Assembly: GCF_023715785.1 (NCBI RefSeq)
Contig: NZ_JAMBOX010000002.1
Span: 434,001-498,000, forward strand
Direction of reading: 5' to 3'
DNA length: 64,000 nt
Origin: Neobacillus niacini
Lineage (GTDB): Bacteria > Bacillota > Bacilli > Bacillales > Cytobacillaceae
Shown: positions 17,664-26,625 of the stretch, one piece after another
Position numbering within the stretch: position 1 is the first letter of the stretch
Layout: the number at the start of each line of letters is the position of its first letter
Program-made: the position numbers and the translations under genes
Notes under the pieces: generated by a model
The model's database searches: none
The model's input: only the letters and a program-made list of their open reading frames with translations
What the model was told of the DNA's origin: nothing

Positions 17664-18605
17664 TTAATCACCTATAGCCAAGAGTGGATCTTTCTTGTTT
17701 ATGGCTAACGAAGTAACCAAAAATAACACTACCCCAGAAACGGATGCGTAATATTCTTTTATCGTTTCACCAAATTCATCAGTAATTTTGCCTATCAACT
17801 GGTCTTCTTCAACCATTTCACCAATCGACACCACTGGGTACCACAACCCAGCGCTGTCAGCAAAAGTCCAGTCAAATGTTTGTAGTTGCTGTGTAGGATT
17901 GCTTACTGTTTTTCCATTTAATACTCCAATGGAACATAAAGCATTTTTTGTCCCTTTCTGTAAGAGCAGAGATTTGCTTTTATCCAAGATTCCCTGTTGT
18001 CCAGCTTCAACAATTGCCGCAACTTTTCCTTGTTTGGCGGCGGTGCCGTAAGTTGAACCATTTACTTGTCCAGTTGACCCAACCACATACTCAATACCAA
18101 AAAGGGAGGCAAGTTGTTTCGATTGGTGTGTCAATTCACTATCATCCGTCACTTGATAGATGCTAAAAGGAACGAGGGCTTCTATCATATCACCACCATG
18201 AAGGTCGATAAGATAATCTGTAGCTTTGATGGCTGTTTCGTTAAGACAGTAAGCTAATTTTTCAGCAGCAGTACCATCTGGTTTTCCCGGAAAAGACCGG
18301 TTAAGATTCTTTTTGTCCTCAGGGTGAACATAAATGCTTCTCGCATAGAAGGAGGCAGGGTTTGCAATCGGAATGACCGCAATCTTTCCGTTTATCTCTT
18401 TTGGATCGATACTTTTTCCCAATTCAAGAGCCGCATCAATTGAAGTATATTCGCAGCCGTGAATACCTCCAAATATTAGGACGGTAGGACCTTCCTTTTC
18501 CCCGTGAATTAAAAAGACAGGGAGCTTTTCCTCAATCAAATCAAATGTTAAATAACCTTTAACTTTTTCGCCTTTATTTGCGCTGAGATTACCAAACTGC
18601 CACAT
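17664..18605 (-). CDS. Succinylglutamate desuccinylase/aspartoacylase-family deacylase
   Basis: This 313-residue M14-fold zinc enzyme has the family motif GGIHGCEYTS (His and Glu ligands), NLNRSFPG and the second His in LIDLHGGD. A C-terminal beta-rich domain (about residues 235-313) follows. Members remove acyl groups from N-acyl amino acids such as N-acetylaspartate or N-succinylglutamate. The ATG at 18605 lies six bases behind GGGGGAG; the ATG two codons earlier is too close to that site. With the M20 and creatininase-like genes it suggests release of an acyl or amide cap from the substrate. Confidence 0.88.
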   Translation of the reverse strand: MWQFGNLSANKGEKVKGYLTFDLIEEKLPVFLIHGEKEGPTVLIFGGIHGCEYTSIDAALELGKSIDPKEINGKIAVIPIANPASFYARSIYVHPEDKKNLNRSFPGKPDGTAAEKLAYCLNETAIKATDYLIDLHGGDMIEALVPFSIYQVTDDSELTHQSKQLASLFGIEYVVGSTGQVNGSTYGTAAKQGKVAAIVEAGQQGILDKSKSLLLQKGTKNALCSIGVLNGKTVSNPTQQLQTFDWTFADSAGLWYPVVSIGEMVEEDQLIGKITDEFGETIKEYYASVSGVVLFLVTSLAINKKDPLLAIGD

Positions 18606-18634
18606 ATTCATCTCCCCCGAAATGTAAAAATACG

Positions 18635-19669
18635 TTATATATCATGAATATATACATATTTCAATTTATTTAGGTTATCCCAGTCCATTTTGATTGACTG
18701 GGCTTCTAGCTCTTTTATTAATGAAATTAATAAGGTTGTTAAAGGCATTGATACATTGTGTTTTGCCCCAATTTCCACAATTGGTACTAGCTGTGAATCA
18801 ATCTCCGTTTTTCTCTTCCTGACGGCCAAATCTCTCCAGATTCCGCTTTTTGTCTTTTTGTTTGTCGCCATCCTGACAGCCAGTTTTTCAAGCTGATCGT
18901 CCAAAAGTTCGCTTTTGCGGGTTTCTCTTGGATATACTAAGGATGGATCCCAATCATCAAAAGCGATTGTGGTTACACTTTCTTTTTCGGCAACCTCCAG
19001 GATCTCTGAACACAATTCCATTAACGTTTCTCTATATTCCCTATTTCGAACGACTGTTGCCATTGTTTCATCTACCAGCGCAGTAGCATATAGCAACCCG
19101 GCATAAGCCATTTTACTCCATAAATAACCCCAGATGTTATCAGTTACTTGAGCTGGCCCCCAGGCTTGAAGGACCTTCTGTAACTCTAGTACTCTCTCAC
19201 TAATGGAATAGTCCAGTTCGCCAACAAATAAGGCTGCAGTTCCACCATAAAGGATTCTTCCTGGTGCCAAATAATCTGCGGAGAAATTAACGAAGCAGCC
19301 AATTGTTTTTTCCTTGCCTATCATTGAAGCAATAATGTTTTCACAAAGTCCGTTTTGAATTGAAACTACCTTTGTATGTTCATTAATGAAGTCAAGAAAT
19401 GGGGACAATGCCATTTCTGTATGCTGTGCTTTTACACATAAAAAAATAGTGTCAAATCGTGGCTTATTTTCTATCAACTCTTGGGGTGTGAAGGCATGAC
19501 ATGGAACGGTAAATGTTTCATCTGGCCCTTCAATTGTAAGCCCCAGTTTGTTCATAGCCTTTACATGGTCAGAATCAATGTCGCAAAACGTGACTTGGTT
19601 TCCCGCTTTAACGAGATAAGCTCCCAGTACCCCACCAATTGCTCCTGAACCTATTATCGTAATATTCAT
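18635..19669 (-). CDS. 2-dehydropantoate 2-reductase-family (PanE/ApbA) oxidoreductase
   Basis: This 344-residue NADP-dependent dehydrogenase has the N-terminal Rossmann motif GSGAIGGVLGAYL, a middle segment VVSIQNGLCENII and a C-terminal helical domain with KMAYAGLLYATALVDETMA. It is longer than pantothenate-pathway PanE (about 300 residues), and it sits in a catabolic block without other panthothenate genes. A 2-oxo or 2-hydroxy acid, or an opine-like compound, is thus a likelier substrate than ketopantoate. A GGGGACC site precedes the ATG. Confidence 0.85.
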   Translation of the reverse strand: MNITIIGSGAIGGVLGAYLVKAGNQVTFCDIDSDHVKAMNKLGLTIEGPDETFTVPCHAFTPQELIENKPRFDTIFLCVKAQHTEMALSPFLDFINEHTKVVSIQNGLCENIIASMIGKEKTIGCFVNFSADYLAPGRILYGGTAALFVGELDYSISERVLELQKVLQAWGPAQVTDNIWGYLWSKMAYAGLLYATALVDETMATVVRNREYRETLMELCSEILEVAEKESVTTIAFDDWDPSLVYPRETRKSELLDDQLEKLAVRMATNKKTKSGIWRDLAVRKRKTEIDSQLVPIVEIGAKHNVSMPLTTLLISLIKELEAQSIKMDWDNLNKLKYVYIHDI

Positions 19670-19678
19670 AAGGTCCCC

Positions 19679-20488
19679 CTAAAATAGTTGTTGTCCTCCA
19701 TCAGCCGATATGGTTTGCCCGCTTACATAACTGGCAAAATCCGATGCAAAAAATAAAACGGGATTTGCAATATCCTCTGGTTTTCCTAATCTTTTTAAGG
19801 AGATGGATTGGATTAATGCTGTCTGCTGTTCTTGGGTCATAGCTCTCCACTGTTTCTCAGTGGATGGATTTGATAGAACAAAACCAGGTGCCACATTATT
19901 GACGGTAATTCCGTAAGGTCCAAGTTCTTGGGCCATTTGACGGGAAAATCCAATTTGTCCGGCCTTGGCGCTTGCATAGGCCTGTATACCCGTCAGGCTG
20001 GTACTTCTTCCGGCACCGCTAGAAATATTAATGATTCTTCCGTATTTCTGATCTTTCATAAATGGGGCTACCGCTTTTGTCGTAAAAAATGCCCCGTCGA
20101 GATTTACGGAGAATATTTTTCTCCACTCTTCAGCTGAAACTTGTTCTACAGGTTGATGTACCTGACCGCATACACCTCCAGCATTGTTAACCAATATATC
20201 TATTCGTTGGAACTGTTGGATGACGGTTTTGACCAGATCCGTCACTCTCGATTCGTCCGTAATATCGCATGTGTATGTATAAAAAACATTTTGCTTTTCA
20301 TTCAAATCACTTATTTCACTTTTTGCTTCTTGAAGTCTATCCTCCAAAATATCTGTCCCAATTACAGTTGCTCCATGTTGAATGAATGCCTTGCAAATGC
20401 CTTTTCCAATACCATGAGCAGCACCTGTAACCAAAACAATCTTCCCTTCAAAAAGTGTCGAATGTAAACTGTTAACACTTTTAATCAT
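19679..20488 (-). CDS. Short-chain dehydrogenase/reductase
   Basis: This 269-residue classical SDR has the cofactor motif TGAAHGIGKG, NNAGG, catalytic Ser in INISSGAG and the YASAKAG Tyr-Lys pair, ending in the usual FASDFASYVSGQTISADGG block. It is the first gene of the minus-strand catabolic block, with AAAGGAAGTG before the ATG and a promoter just upstream. It lies nine bases ahead of the PanE-like gene. Its alcohol or ketone substrate is unknown. Confidence 0.92.
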   Translation of the reverse strand: MIKSVNSLHSTLFEGKIVLVTGAAHGIGKGICKAFIQHGATVIGTDILEDRLQEAKSEISDLNEKQNVFYTYTCDITDESRVTDLVKTVIQQFQRIDILVNNAGGVCGQVHQPVEQVSAEEWRKIFSVNLDGAFFTTKAVAPFMKDQKYGRIINISSGAGRSTSLTGIQAYASAKAGQIGFSRQMAQELGPYGITVNNVAPGFVLSNPSTEKQWRAMTQEQQTALIQSISLKRLGKPEDIANPVLFFASDFASYVSGQTISADGGQQLF

Positions 20489-20529
20489 ATAATCACTTCC
20501 TTTTCTTACATCCCCGTGTATTTTTTTAC

Positions 20530-20559
20530 AATATATACTATTTATCCCTTAAAAGTCAA
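20530..20559 (-). promoter_or_regulatory. Putative sigma-A promoter of the catabolic block
   Basis: On the minus strand TTGACT (20554-20559) is 18 bp from TATATT (20530-20535), with an overlapping TATATA at 16 bp. The SDR start codon lies 42 bases downstream. Nothing else in 20489-20729 could be assigned. Confidence 0.55.
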
Positions 20560-20729
20560 CTGAATTTTCAAAACATTTAGATTTAATGTGGTGTTTTTTG
20601 TTTTTACAAACAGAGTCCCTACTGTTCCGAAAATTTTTTCACAAAACGCGCAGTTTTCAAAGCATTTTTATGGTTATGGTCCATTACGATATCAAATACC
20701 ACTTTAGTTTTAAACAATTTATTAAAAGG

Positions 20730-20773
20730 ATGTTAAAAAGAACTAACTATTCAAGGTTAGTCCTTTTTAACAT
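20730..20773 (-). terminator. Long hairpin downstream of the acyl-CoA synthetase gene
   Basis: ATGTTAAAAAG plus ACTAAC (20730-20747) pairs with GTTAGT plus CTTTTTAACAT (20756-20773). It lies about 145 bases past the synthetase stop and probably ends that transcript. The 20774-20918 stretch contains no gene. Confidence 0.55.
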
Positions 20774-20918
20774 AAGATGATCTTGTTTTATCTAAGGATA
20801 AACAGGTGAGATTTCAAATCATTCATACACTTAAATTACCTTCCATGTAGCCAATGAATTAGGTAAATCTTTTATATTAACGAATCCATGAATCAACATC
20901 AAAAGGGCCCACAAGCTA

Positions 20919-22889
20919 CTAATTCTTCAATATGGACCTTTCATGGATAATACTTTGAACTTGTGCTACAGTTGCTGGATCTTCAAGCCCGGTAATGTCA
21001 CCTGAAACTTTTCCTGATACGAAGATTTCCTTTAATAAACGGCGCATAATTTTTCCGGAGACTGTTTTAGGGAGTGCATCTGTGAAAATAATCGCTTTTG
21101 GCAGAGCAATTTTTCCGATTTGCTCCATAATACGCCCATTTATTTTCTCTTTTAAAGCATCTGTCCCTTGGGAAAGGTCATTTACCCTGGCAAATACGAG
21201 CGGTACCTCTCCTTTGATTTCATCCGGAACTCCAATGACAGCGGCCTCGGCAACTCCATCACATTCAAGCACTGCACTTTCGATTTCCATGGTACTTAAG
21301 CGATGCCCGGCTACATTGAAGGCATCATCGGAACGGCCAACGACCCATACATAGCCATCCTCATCAATCAGGGCTAAATCACTGGCAAAATAGCTTCCTT
21401 CCACCTGGCTAAAATAAGAGAAAAGATAGCGTTCAGGTTCCTTCCAAAGCGTACGGCAAAGCATCGGGAATGGCTTCCTGATAATGAGGTTTCCTAATGT
21501 ACCCGGTTTAACTGGTTTGCCCTCTTCATCCACTACAGCAATATCCGCACCTAAAAATTGCATTCCAGCTGATCCTGGCTTCATTGGTGTTAACCACGCA
21601 GCTCCTGCAATAGGACAGCCGGCTGTTTCTGTTTGGCCCCATGTATTATTGACACATATCCTTTTCTTCCCTAACACTTCATAGGTCCACTGCCATGAAT
21701 CCGGATCAAAGGGCTCACCAACAAGGGAGATGACATCCAGGCATGATAAATCAAATTGAGCCACTGACTTTTCTCCCAGACTCTTTAACATCCTGAGTGC
21801 CGTTGGGGCTGTAAATAATTTATTGACCCGGTATTTTTCAATCATCCGATAAAATCTATCCTTGGATGGAAAATCAATGGCTCCTTCATATACGACCGTG
21901 GTAACACCATTTGCAAGTGCGCCGGCAATGCCCCAAATATGCATCGTCAGCCAGCCAATATCGGCCGTACACCAGAAAACATCTTCATCGTGATGGTCCA
22001 TATGATATTTGCTGTAGATGTAATTTTGGATGACAAAGGCCATTCCTGAATGAACAACACCCTTTGGCTTTCCGGTTGTGCCGCTTGTATAAAAGACAAT
22101 TCCATAATCGTTGGCCTCGAGCTTCTCCGGTTCACAAACGATACTTGCCGTTCTTGTCAGGTCCTCCCACCAGAAATCACGTCCTGCCGTCATTTTGACT
22201 TCTGTATTAAGGCGATTTACGACAATGACCGCTTCAATGGATGGAATATCTGGAATGACCTGATCCACTTTTTCCTTCAAGAAAATCTTGTTGCCCCGCC
22301 TTGTCGTAGCGTCGGTCGTCACAATAATCTTTGGCTCAAAGCTGACAAGACGGTCCTTCAAAGACTTTTCGGAATACCCCGAAAAGACGGTATTGTAAAT
22401 AGCCCCAATCCGGAAGCAGGCGAGCACAGCAATAATCGCCTCGGCCAAATTCGGGAGGAAAATCGCCACACAGTCCCCTTTTTTCACGCCAAAGGAGCGG
22501 AGAACATTGGAAAAACGATTCACTTCAGCGAGCAGCATATTATATGTAAAAAATTTCGTGTCCCCGTTTTCTCCCTCCCAAATAAGAGCAGTCCGGTTTC
22601 CTGCACCGTTTTCCACATGACGGTCCAGTAAGTTTATGCAAGGGTTGCTAATACCGCCTTCGAAGAAACGAAAATCAGGTAGGCTTCCACTTATTGTTTT
22701 TTGCCAAGGCTCGTACCAGAATAATTCTTTCGCTACATCGTTCCAAAAAGCTTCGGGATTTTGCTGGGATTTCTGAAGAAGTTCTTGAAATGCTTCACTG
22801 CTTCCAATTGAGGTGTTAGATTGTTTTTTTTCGCTTGGATAAACAAGCTTACTTTCGGCAACTACCTTTAAAATTCCACTTACATCCAT
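20919..22889 (-). CDS. AMP-forming acyl-CoA synthetase, acetyl-CoA synthetase-like
   Basis: This 656-residue adenylate-forming ligase has an acetyl-CoA-synthetase-type N-terminal cap (FWNDVAKELFWYEPWQ), the P-loop-like YTSGTTGKPKGVVH, NTWGQTETAG, the hinge region VVGRSDDAFNVAGHRLST and the catalytic lysine segment PKTVSGKIMRR. It activates a short carboxylic acid (acetate, propionate or acetoacetate class) to its CoA ester. The length fits acetyl- or propionyl-CoA synthetases. The cre-like site upstream suggests carbon catabolite control, as for acsA of Bacillus subtilis. The next gene upstream is on the other strand. Confidence 0.88.
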   Translation of the reverse strand: MDVSGILKVVAESKLVYPSEKKQSNTSIGSSEAFQELLQKSQQNPEAFWNDVAKELFWYEPWQKTISGSLPDFRFFEGGISNPCINLLDRHVENGAGNRTALIWEGENGDTKFFTYNMLLAEVNRFSNVLRSFGVKKGDCVAIFLPNLAEAIIAVLACFRIGAIYNTVFSGYSEKSLKDRLVSFEPKIIVTTDATTRRGNKIFLKEKVDQVIPDIPSIEAVIVVNRLNTEVKMTAGRDFWWEDLTRTASIVCEPEKLEANDYGIVFYTSGTTGKPKGVVHSGMAFVIQNYIYSKYHMDHHDEDVFWCTADIGWLTMHIWGIAGALANGVTTVVYEGAIDFPSKDRFYRMIEKYRVNKLFTAPTALRMLKSLGEKSVAQFDLSCLDVISLVGEPFDPDSWQWTYEVLGKKRICVNNTWGQTETAGCPIAGAAWLTPMKPGSAGMQFLGADIAVVDEEGKPVKPGTLGNLIIRKPFPMLCRTLWKEPERYLFSYFSQVEGSYFASDLALIDEDGYVWVVGRSDDAFNVAGHRLSTMEIESAVLECDGVAEAAVIGVPDEIKGEVPLVFARVNDLSQGTDALKEKINGRIMEQIGKIALPKAIIFTDALPKTVSGKIMRRLLKEIFVSGKVSGDITGLEDPATVAQVQSIIHERSILKN

Positions 22890-22961
22890 TTGAATCCCCC
22901 TATATGAAAATATTAGAACACTTGAGGCTGACGCAGTTAGCTGATTTTGTGTTCTAGGTAT

Positions 22962-22975
22962 TGAAAGCGCTTAAT
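22962..22975 (-). promoter_or_regulatory. cre-like CcpA site upstream of the acyl-CoA synthetase
   Basis: Minus-strand ATTAAGCGCTTTCA matches the cre consensus TGWAANCGNTNWCA at all fixed positions except the first two. It lies about 75-85 bp upstream of the start codon. Confidence 0.5.
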
Positions 22976-23153
22976 ATTTTAAAAAAATAAAAAGAATCTA
23001 AAAATAATCTCTAGGTAAAAGATTAACATGAATATTCTAAATTTTCAATCCGTTACTTATCAGCATTTCATGGAGTTTTGATATTTTTCACTTTTCTTCA
23101 AATATTGTGATATGATTATTAAATATCGTCCATACTTCGAGGAGTGTTTTTTC

Positions 23154-23405
23154 ATGAGTGTACATAAAGATCTAATTAACCATGCAGCTAACCAGAATAA
23201 ATTGTATCACGAGTTTTTGGCTCTTGATCAGCAACGTGAATTGTATATCGAAGAAGCTGTCCAATTATGTAAACAAGGCAAACCGTTTACCACTAATAAA
23301 ATCAATGAAGTAACCGATAGAATGAATAGAATAAATCTCCGTATCGTATCACTTCGGAAGAATGTGACAGTTGAGATGGTTCAAGAGTATGCAAAAACAT
23401 TATAA
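23154..23405 (+). CDS. DUF2533-family small protein (YpbS-like)
   Basis: This 83-residue, charged, helical cytoplasmic protein matches the DUF2533/YpbS family of Bacillus in length and in segments such as HKDLINHAANQNKLYHEFL and LCKQGKPFTTNKIN. The ATG at 23154 lies eight bases behind GAGGAGTG; a start 14 codons earlier lacks a site. The function of the family is unknown to me. It is monocistronic, with spore-coat-like genes following. Confidence 0.75.
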   Translation: MSVHKDLINHAANQNKLYHEFLALDQQRELYIEEAVQLCKQGKPFTTNKINEVTDRMNRINLRIVSLRKNVTVEMVQEYAKTL

Positions 23406-23533
23406 ATTATTGAAAGTTCACCTTATTAACGTTAGGGTGAATTTTTTTGTTCCTCCCTTATTTTCTCACATATAAAGACCCCGTTTTGTTCAATCTAATG
23501 TTGATTGAATTCAAATACGAAAGGAGTTTCCCT

Positions 23534-23806
23534 ATGCAAATGAATCAAGCACCAATGACTACTCCCCCACCTGCTGTAACAACAAAGGATTTGATGTATC
23601 TGAAAGATGCGATGTCATGGGAATTGATGGCGTTTAAGAAGTTTCATTTTATGGCTGAGCACGCCGAGAACCAACAGATTAAGCAAGCACTAGATAAAGT
23701 AGGCAAAATGCATCAGGACCACTACAATCGCCTTTTGAATCACCTGCAGGTTGATAACAATTCCGTGTTAGCCAACATGCCTAACACCCAGCAACAAACC
23801 CATTAA
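23534..23806 (+). CDS. Small spore-coat-like protein, CotF/YraG type
   Basis: This 90-residue protein has a Met/Pro/Gln-rich leader and a ferritin-like helical hairpin, KDLMYLKDAMSWELMAFKKFHFMAEHAENQQIKQ in two helices, ending in a Gln-rich tail. Such proteins accompany CotF-family genes in Bacillus and are associated with the spore coat. The ATG at 23534 has AAGGAG eight bases upstream. It is followed 24 bases later by a CotF-like gene in the same direction, so the two form an operon, probably expressed in the mother cell. Confidence 0.75.
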   Translation: MQMNQAPMTTPPPAVTTKDLMYLKDAMSWELMAFKKFHFMAEHAENQQIKQALDKVGKMHQDHYNRLLNHLQVDNNSVLANMPNTQQQTH

Positions 23807-23830
23807 TTGATGGAAATGGAGGTAACGAGC

Positions 23831-24187
23831 ATGCAAAATCAGCAAAACCAGCAGCAAGCGCAAAGTCAAAATAAAATTGCGAATCCTCAGACCGGTCAAT
23901 TACCTAAAGTGAAAACTTCTGAGATGAATGACCGAGACTTTCTGAATGATGGTTTGAGCACTTGTAAGTATCTAACCGACAGTTTGAATATTGCCGTTCG
24001 GGAAGCAAGTTACAATCAGCTTCATGGAGACCTGTTACAGATGTTGAACGAAACGCATCAAAGCACGCGGGAGTTATTTGAGCTTATGTTCCAGAACGGC
24101 TGGTATAAGCTTGAGGCTGCTGAACAACAAAAAATTGACCAAGCGCATAAGCAGTTTAGCAATTACTCCAGCCAATTCCCATATTGA
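23831..24187 (+). CDS. CotF-family spore coat protein
   Basis: This 118-residue protein has an Asn/Gln-rich N-terminus (about residues 1-25), then a CotF-type helical domain with NDRDFLNDGLSTCKYLTD and NQLHGDLLQMLNETHQSTRELFELMFQNGWYK, and ends in a Tyr-rich tail. It is shorter than the CotF precursor and resembles the YraD/YraF paralogues. GGAGGT lies seven bases before the ATG at 23831; an in-frame ATG upstream overlaps that site. A terminator follows. Confidence 0.85.
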   Translation: MQNQQNQQQAQSQNKIANPQTGQLPKVKTSEMNDRDFLNDGLSTCKYLTDSLNIAVREASYNQLHGDLLQMLNETHQSTRELFELMFQNGWYKLEAAEQQKIDQAHKQFSNYSSQFPY

Positions 24188-24199
24188 TTTTGAAAAAGC

Positions 24200-24239
24200 G
24201 AAAGAGTAACTCGTTTTTAAAGAGCTACTCTTTCTTTTT
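24200..24239 (+). terminator. Terminator of the CotF-like operon
   Basis: GAAAGAGTAACTC (24200-24212) pairs with GAGCTACTCTTTC (24222-24234) with one mismatch, followed by five T residues. Confidence 0.85.
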
Positions 24240-24383
24240 GTCATTAAGACATTAGAGCATCATTTGTCCTGTAAACGTGATTTTACAAGTGGGGGCTGTT
24301 ATTTTCCCGTCAGCCTAGATTTTCGAACGCAACGGGTAAAAAGAGGCTGTTATTTTTACCATAATTTTCCTCTTTATAAACAT

Positions 24384-24416
24384 AAAAAAGCTGCCGAGGA
24401 ATTTCCTCAGGCAGCT
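24384..24416 (-). terminator. Terminator of the ltaS gene
   Basis: On the minus strand AGCTGCC, CTC-type inner pairs and GGCAGCT form a strong stem (24389-24416) followed by six T residues. Confidence 0.9.
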
Positions 24417-24421
24417 GTGTA

Positions 24422-26377
24422 TTACTTATCTTTTGAAGTTTCTCCAATAACCTTGTTATAGTCAAACTTCTTACGGTCCACTGGTGTGAAGCCGTCAGGT
24501 GTATAGAAGCGCAATAAGTCTCCGTTTACCACTTTATCGGAAAGCGCCAATTTATTCTCAACTGATTCGGCGAATTGCTTGGCCTCCTCCAGTTGATCTT
24601 GTTCTAATTCCATACCTGTAACGGAGTCATAGAATTTGCCGCCAACGGAAGTAATCGTCGGGCTGACAAAATTGCCATTTCGGAATGGGACGACCTCGTC
24701 ATGCTGTTCCGATAATAGGTCTGTGCCGAATTGGATATACTCTTTTGATTCAATCCCCAAAAGGTGTAGTAGTGTCGGCAGGACGTCAATTTGTCCGCCA
24801 TATTCGTGATTAATTCCACCTTCCATGCCAGGGACACGGATGAAAAATGGCACGCGCTGTAAGCCGGCACTTTCAAACGGTGTAATTTCTTTTCCAAGTA
24901 CCTGTGCCATCGCTTTATTATGATTTTCGGATATTCCGTAATGGTCACCGTACATAATAATAATCGAGTTATCATATAAACCGGTTTGCTTCAAGTAATC
25001 AAAGAATTCCTTTAACGCCTCGTCCGCATATCTGGCCGTTTGGAAATAGTTATCAACCGATTTATCCCCTGTTGTGTGTGGAGCAATCGTTGCTTCCTCT
25101 TGATTCATGGTATACGGGAAGTGATTTGAAACCGGGATAAATTTTGTATAGAACGGCTGCGGCAATGTTTCCAACAGCTTATATGATTGTTGATAGAACG
25201 GTTTATCCATTAATCCATATTCAGCCAGGCTGTTTGGATCTAAATCATAAAATTTATCATCAAAGAAATGGTTGAAGCCCAATGATTTATAAATCTCGTT
25301 CCGGTTCCAGAAGCTCCCGGAGTTTCCGTGGAACACAGCAGATGTATAGCCTTGCTGGCCTAAAATTGCCGGCGCTGCCTGGTACGTGTTCATACCTTTT
25401 GTTGTAAAAGCGGCACCCTGCGGCAATCCGTATAATGAGTTTTCAAGGATGAATTCAGCGTCAGCTGTTTTCCCTTGTGCTGTTTGATGGAAGAAATTGT
25501 CAAAATACATCGTATTTGAATCTCTTGTCAACGAGTTTAAAAACGGTGTTACCTCTTCCCCATGCAATGTGTAGTTGATCAGGAAGTTCTGCATTGATTC
25601 AAGATGCAAATAAATCACGTTCATGCCTTTCGCAGCACCAAAATATTTCGGGTTCGGCGCGGCATAGTTAGACGTAGTGAAGTTCTGGACTTCTGTTATA
25701 TCATCGCTATCAGCCATAACGCGCTGTGCCGATGCTTTCGTGCTTTTTACTGCATCGTAAATTTGATAGTTATACATGCCCAAATATTTCACAATGTAGT
25801 TGCGGTCAAATCCACGTGTCAATAACTGTGGCCGATCTGTTTCTGCTAACGAAAGATTTAAACATGAAATCGCCAGTGACATCGAGAATAACGCAGCCAC
25901 TTTTGGACGGCTCATGTTTTTTGCCTCGATTTTTACAACGCGGAAAACAAGCAAGGCAATTAACAGCAGCGTATCAACAAAGAACAGGAAATCATATGGC
26001 TTCATTAATGTTATTATACTGCCGCTGACATCGCCGAAGTTTTGTGTTTGAGTCAAAGTCGGCAATGTGATGAAATCATTAAAGAATCGGTAATACAAAA
26101 TATTGGCATATAAAAGGAAAGATAATAGAAAATCTAACACAATCAGCCAAATGTATTTCTTTCTCCCTTTAAATAAGGAAGAAAAACCGAGAAAGATTAG
26201 GGCCGAACCTAAAGGGTTAATAAACAACAAGATTTTTTGCAGCGGGTTTTCAATCCCCAAGTCAAATTGCGTTAATTGAGCAAAGTAAGTTTTCAGCCAT
26301 AACAGCAATACGGCGAAAAAGAAAAAGCCAATATATTTATTGAAAATACGTTGACTCACTCGTCGTAAGGTATTCAT
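24422..26377 (-). CDS. ltaS: Lipoteichoic acid synthase
   Basis: This 651-residue polytopic membrane enzyme has five N-terminal helices (about residues 15-190) and an extracellular sulfatase-fold domain. Diagnostic segments are YLHLESMQNF (metal Glu), the nucleophile threonine in QGKTADAEF, FHGNSGSFWNRN and YGDHYGIS. It polymerises glycerol phosphate from phosphatidylglycerol onto a glycolipid anchor. A KASAQR segment after the membrane part resembles the Ala-X-Ala processing site that frees the catalytic domain. Its length is typical of the LtaS/YfnI/YqgS/YvgJ group; which paralogue it is cannot be decided here. An AAGGATGG site precedes the ATG. Confidence 0.9.
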   Translation of the reverse strand: MNTLRRVSQRIFNKYIGFFFFAVLLLWLKTYFAQLTQFDLGIENPLQKILLFINPLGSALIFLGFSSLFKGRKKYIWLIVLDFLLSFLLYANILYYRFFNDFITLPTLTQTQNFGDVSGSIITLMKPYDFLFFVDTLLLIALLVFRVVKIEAKNMSRPKVAALFSMSLAISCLNLSLAETDRPQLLTRGFDRNYIVKYLGMYNYQIYDAVKSTKASAQRVMADSDDITEVQNFTTSNYAAPNPKYFGAAKGMNVIYLHLESMQNFLINYTLHGEEVTPFLNSLTRDSNTMYFDNFFHQTAQGKTADAEFILENSLYGLPQGAAFTTKGMNTYQAAPAILGQQGYTSAVFHGNSGSFWNRNEIYKSLGFNHFFDDKFYDLDPNSLAEYGLMDKPFYQQSYKLLETLPQPFYTKFIPVSNHFPYTMNQEEATIAPHTTGDKSVDNYFQTARYADEALKEFFDYLKQTGLYDNSIIIMYGDHYGISENHNKAMAQVLGKEITPFESAGLQRVPFFIRVPGMEGGINHEYGGQIDVLPTLLHLLGIESKEYIQFGTDLLSEQHDEVVPFRNGNFVSPTITSVGGKFYDSVTGMELEQDQLEEAKQFAESVENKLALSDKVVNGDLLRFYTPDGFTPVDRKKFDYNKVIGETSKDK

Positions 26378-26625
26378 ATTTTACACCATCCTTCTAGCAA
26401 GTAATGCTATCTATCTATATATTAAACTAGAATTAAATTAGCATGTTTTTTAGTTTAGCATTAAGATATGAACAAACTATGAACAAATCAAGGCAATGTC
26501 TTTACAAAGCCTTAACAATTTATTAACTATACTACTTTTTATAAAAATGTCAAGGCACCTTAAAAGGTTATTCATGATATAATAATTTTAAAAAAATTCA
26601 TTTAAATCTCGGAGGTGAGAGCTCT

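Noticed and set aside
17480..17671. T-box or other riboswitch before the M20 gene
   Set aside because: GGTACTGCC and GTGGAACC recall a T-box, but there is no canonical core and no terminator stem with T-run.
24264..24461. Small gene between the CotF-like gene and ltaS
   Set aside because: The frame runs through the ltaS terminator, and its repeated GGCTGTTATTTT units and lack of a ribosome binding site argue against coding.
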